A DNA stretch of 64,000 bases, taken from Streptococcus sciuri. GTDB taxonomy: Bacteria > Bacillota > Bacilli > Lactobacillales > Streptococcaceae. Under the pieces are notes generated by a model. It was not told the origin of the DNA and did no database searches. It worked only from the letters and a program-made list of their open reading frames with translations. Each line of letters begins with the position of its first letter. Positions within the stretch are counted from its first letter, which is position 1. The position numbers were made by a program, and so were the translations under genes. Location: NCBI RefSeq assembly GCF_024814375.1, contig NZ_JANUXX010000004.1, positions 80,520 through 144,519 on the forward strand, given 5' to 3'. Positions 62,696-64,000 of this stretch are shown one piece after another.

Positions 62696-62714
62696 AAAAG
62701 GAGGAAAACTATCA

Positions 62715-63005
62715 ATGGCTAAATACGAAATTCTTTATATTATTCGTCCAAACATTGAAGAAGAAGCTAAAAATGCTTTAGTAGCACGCTTTGATGCTAT
62801 CTTGACAGACAATGGTGCAACTATTGTTGAATCAAAAGACTGGGAAAAACGTCGTCTTGCTTACGAGATTCAAGATTTCCGTGAAGGTCTTTACCATATC
62901 ATTAACGTTGAAGCTGATAACGCTGTAGCTCTCAATGAATTTGACCGTCTGTCAAAAATCAATACTGATATTCTTCGTCATATGATTGTTAAACTTGACG
63001 CATAA
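62715..63005 (+). CDS. rpsF: 30S ribosomal protein S6
   Basis: Small-subunit protein (96 residues) that pairs with S18 on 16S rRNA. The start [13 protein letters not shown] and the [19 protein letters not shown] region are typical. AAAGGAGG precedes the ATG. It is first in the conserved rpsF-ssb-rpsR operon; ssb follows after 11 bases. Confidence 0.98.
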   Translation: MAKYEILYIIRPNIEEEAKNALVARFDAILTDNGATIVESKDWEKRRLAYEIQDFREGLYHIINVEADNAVALNEFDRLSKINTDILRHMIVKLDA

Positions 63006-63016
63006 GAGGTGTCCTC

Positions 63017-63505
63017 ATGATAAATAATGTAGTACTGGTAGGTCGTATGACACGTGATGCAGAGCTTCGCTACACACCTAGTAACCAAGCTGTAGCAACA
63101 TTTACTCTGGCGGTTAATCGTAATTTTAAGAATCACAATGGTGAACGTGAAGCAGATTTTATCAATATTGTGATTTGGCGTCAGCAGGCTGAAAATCTTG
63201 CAAATTGGGCTAAAAAAGGTGCATTAATCGGTGTGACTGGTCGTATCCAAACTCGAAATTATGAAAATCAGCAAGGTCAGCGTGTTTATGTCACGGAGGT
63301 TGTGGCTGATAATTTTCAGATTTTGGAAAGTCGTGCAGTACGTGAAGGCAATGCCGGTGGCTACAATGGTGGCTTAGATAATGCTTCTTCATCATCTAAC
63401 TACTCAAATCCATCTCAAAGTACACCAAATTTTGCTAGAGATAGCAATGCACCATTTGGCAACTCGAGTCCGTTAGACATATCTGACGATGATTTACCAT
63501 TTTAA
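63017..63505 (+). CDS. ssb: Single-stranded DNA-binding protein
   Basis: Protein of 162 residues. The OB fold (residues 1-~105) begins [21 protein letters not shown] Gly/Asn/Ser-rich linker and the acidic partner-binding tail DISDDDLPF follow. AGAGG precedes the ATG. Its place between rpsF and rpsR is that of the essential replication SSB. Confidence 0.98.
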   Translation: MINNVVLVGRMTRDAELRYTPSNQAVATFTLAVNRNFKNHNGEREADFINIVIWRQQAENLANWAKKGALIGVTGRIQTRNYENQQGQRVYVTEVVADNFQILESRAVREGNAGGYNGGLDNASSSSNYSNPSQSTPNFARDSNAPFGNSSPLDISDDDLPF

Positions 63506-63526
63506 TAATATAAAGGAGAAAAAGAT

Positions 63527-63766
63527 ATGGCTCAACAACGTCGTGGCGGTTTTAAACGCCGTAAAAAAGTTGATTATATAGCAGCTAATAAAATTGAATA
63601 TGTTGATTATAAAGATACTGAATTGCTTAGTCGTTTTGTATCAGAGCGTGGAAAAATTTTACCACGCCGTGTAACAGGTACTTCAGCTAAAAATCAACGT
63701 AAAGTAACGACTGCTATCAAGCGTGCACGTGTTATGGCATTGATGCCTTTCGTGAATGAAGATTAA
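63527..63766 (+). CDS. rpsR: 30S ribosomal protein S18
   Basis: Protein of 79 residues, [14 protein letters not shown] at the N-terminus and [21 protein letters not shown] at the C-terminus (two pieces of the conserved helix). There are no zinc cysteines. AAAGGAG precedes the ATG. It ends the operon; a terminator follows. Confidence 0.98.
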   Translation: MAQQRRGGFKRRKKVDYIAANKIEYVDYKDTELLSRFVSERGKILPRRVTGTSAKNQRKVTTAIKRARVMALMPFVNED

Positions 63767-63771
63767 CTTTG

Positions 63772-63797
63772 ACCAACGGTCTTTCCGTTGGTTTTTA
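63772..63797 (+). terminator. Terminator of the rpsF operon
   Basis: Eight-base perfect stem ACCAACGG / CCGTTGGT, loop TCTTT, then five T. Confidence 0.92.
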
Positions 63798-63895
63798 TGT
63801 ATCTGATTATTAACTATACCACCAGCTAGTAGATTTGTTACATTCTGTTGTGCATAGAGGATGTTATCAAGTCTAAAAAACATTTCCCATTTTCA

Positions 63896-63924
63896 TTGAC
63901 AGGTATATCAAAATTTGATAGACT
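63896..63924 (+). promoter_or_regulatory. Promoter for a gene beyond the window
   Basis: TTGACA, 17 bases, TAGACT. A second TTGACA at 63985-63990, after an A-rich stretch, may be another -35 whose -10 lies outside the window. No gene in this window follows either. Confidence 0.5.
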
Positions 63925-64000
63925 AATGGAGCTGTCGGACGTCCTGTATTTTGTTACTTTTTTTGGAAAAAGTTTCAAAAAAGGGTTGACAAGGCTTAGG

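Overview
The window is a low-GC Firmicute chromosome segment, almost certainly a Streptococcus. The evidence is the gene set and its order: secA - two DAHP synthases - acpS - alr - recG, a mannose-type PTS (manLMN-manO), pepX next to an aquaglyceroporin gene, cppA, pfl, dinB, recD2, lepB, rnhC, zapA, cvpA, mutS2, trxA, a MutY without Fe-S cysteines, and rpsF-ssb-rpsR. I cannot fix the species. No tRNA, rRNA, CRISPR array or insertion sequence was seen. Layout: 1-6.6 kb is core (3' end of secA, tandem DAHP synthases, acpS-alr-recG with overlapping starts), followed by nagA to 7906. From about 7.9 to 22.46 kb lies an accessory island. Its left edge is a 53-codon 5' fragment of mevalonate kinase fused to the end of nagA; its right edge is a degenerate second copy of the nagA 3' end. 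Core resumes at 22.6 kb with the man PTS, pepX, aquaglyceroporin, a TauE/SafE permease, cppA, a serine hydrolase, a GNAT protein, pfl, dinB, a broken membrane-protein gene, recD2, lepB, rnhC, zapA and cvpA. A 6-kb cell-wall cluster (S8 protease, YSIRK CHAP hydrolase, small lipoprotein, YSIRK SH3-repeat protein) lies between cvpA and mutS2. After trxA comes a two-gene restriction-modification locus (51.5-56.6 kb). Then follow an amino-acid permease, an AEC transporter, an ECF S component, a MocR regulator, mutY, a patch of tandem micro-ORFs, and rpsF-ssb-rpsR.

The most interesting unit is the minus-strand operon 8305-16578. It holds an M20 deacetylase, a GNAT acetyltransferase, an MmgE/PrpD protein, an aspartase/fumarase-superfamily lyase and an amino-acid ABC transporter. 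This is the gene set of the Bacillus subtilis yxe operon for S-(2-succino)cysteine breakdown, with the yxeK monooxygenase replaced by a lyase, as in the S-(2-succino) lyase (2SL) variant. The expected chemistry is uptake, N-acetylation, cleavage to fumarate plus N-acetylcysteine, and deacetylation to cysteine. Two further genes in that operon, a dehydrogenase and an aminotransferase, are clearly broken. A second operon in the island (16818-20891) has another amino-acid ABC transporter and a UroD/MtaA-like methyltransferase, and a LysR gene is divergent from it.

Other points: five genes (the TauE permease, the ElaA-like GNAT, rnhC, mutS2, mutY) have a -10 box only 6-7 bases before the start codon and no Shine-Dalgarno, so they look leaderless. 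The restriction locus splits an adenine methylase over two proteins and may carry a GIY-YIG-like nuclease domain. Two tiny paralogous peptides sit behind a perfect consensus promoter with an embedded cre-like site upstream of rpsF. All functional statements come from reading the sequence and recalled family knowledge; no search was run.
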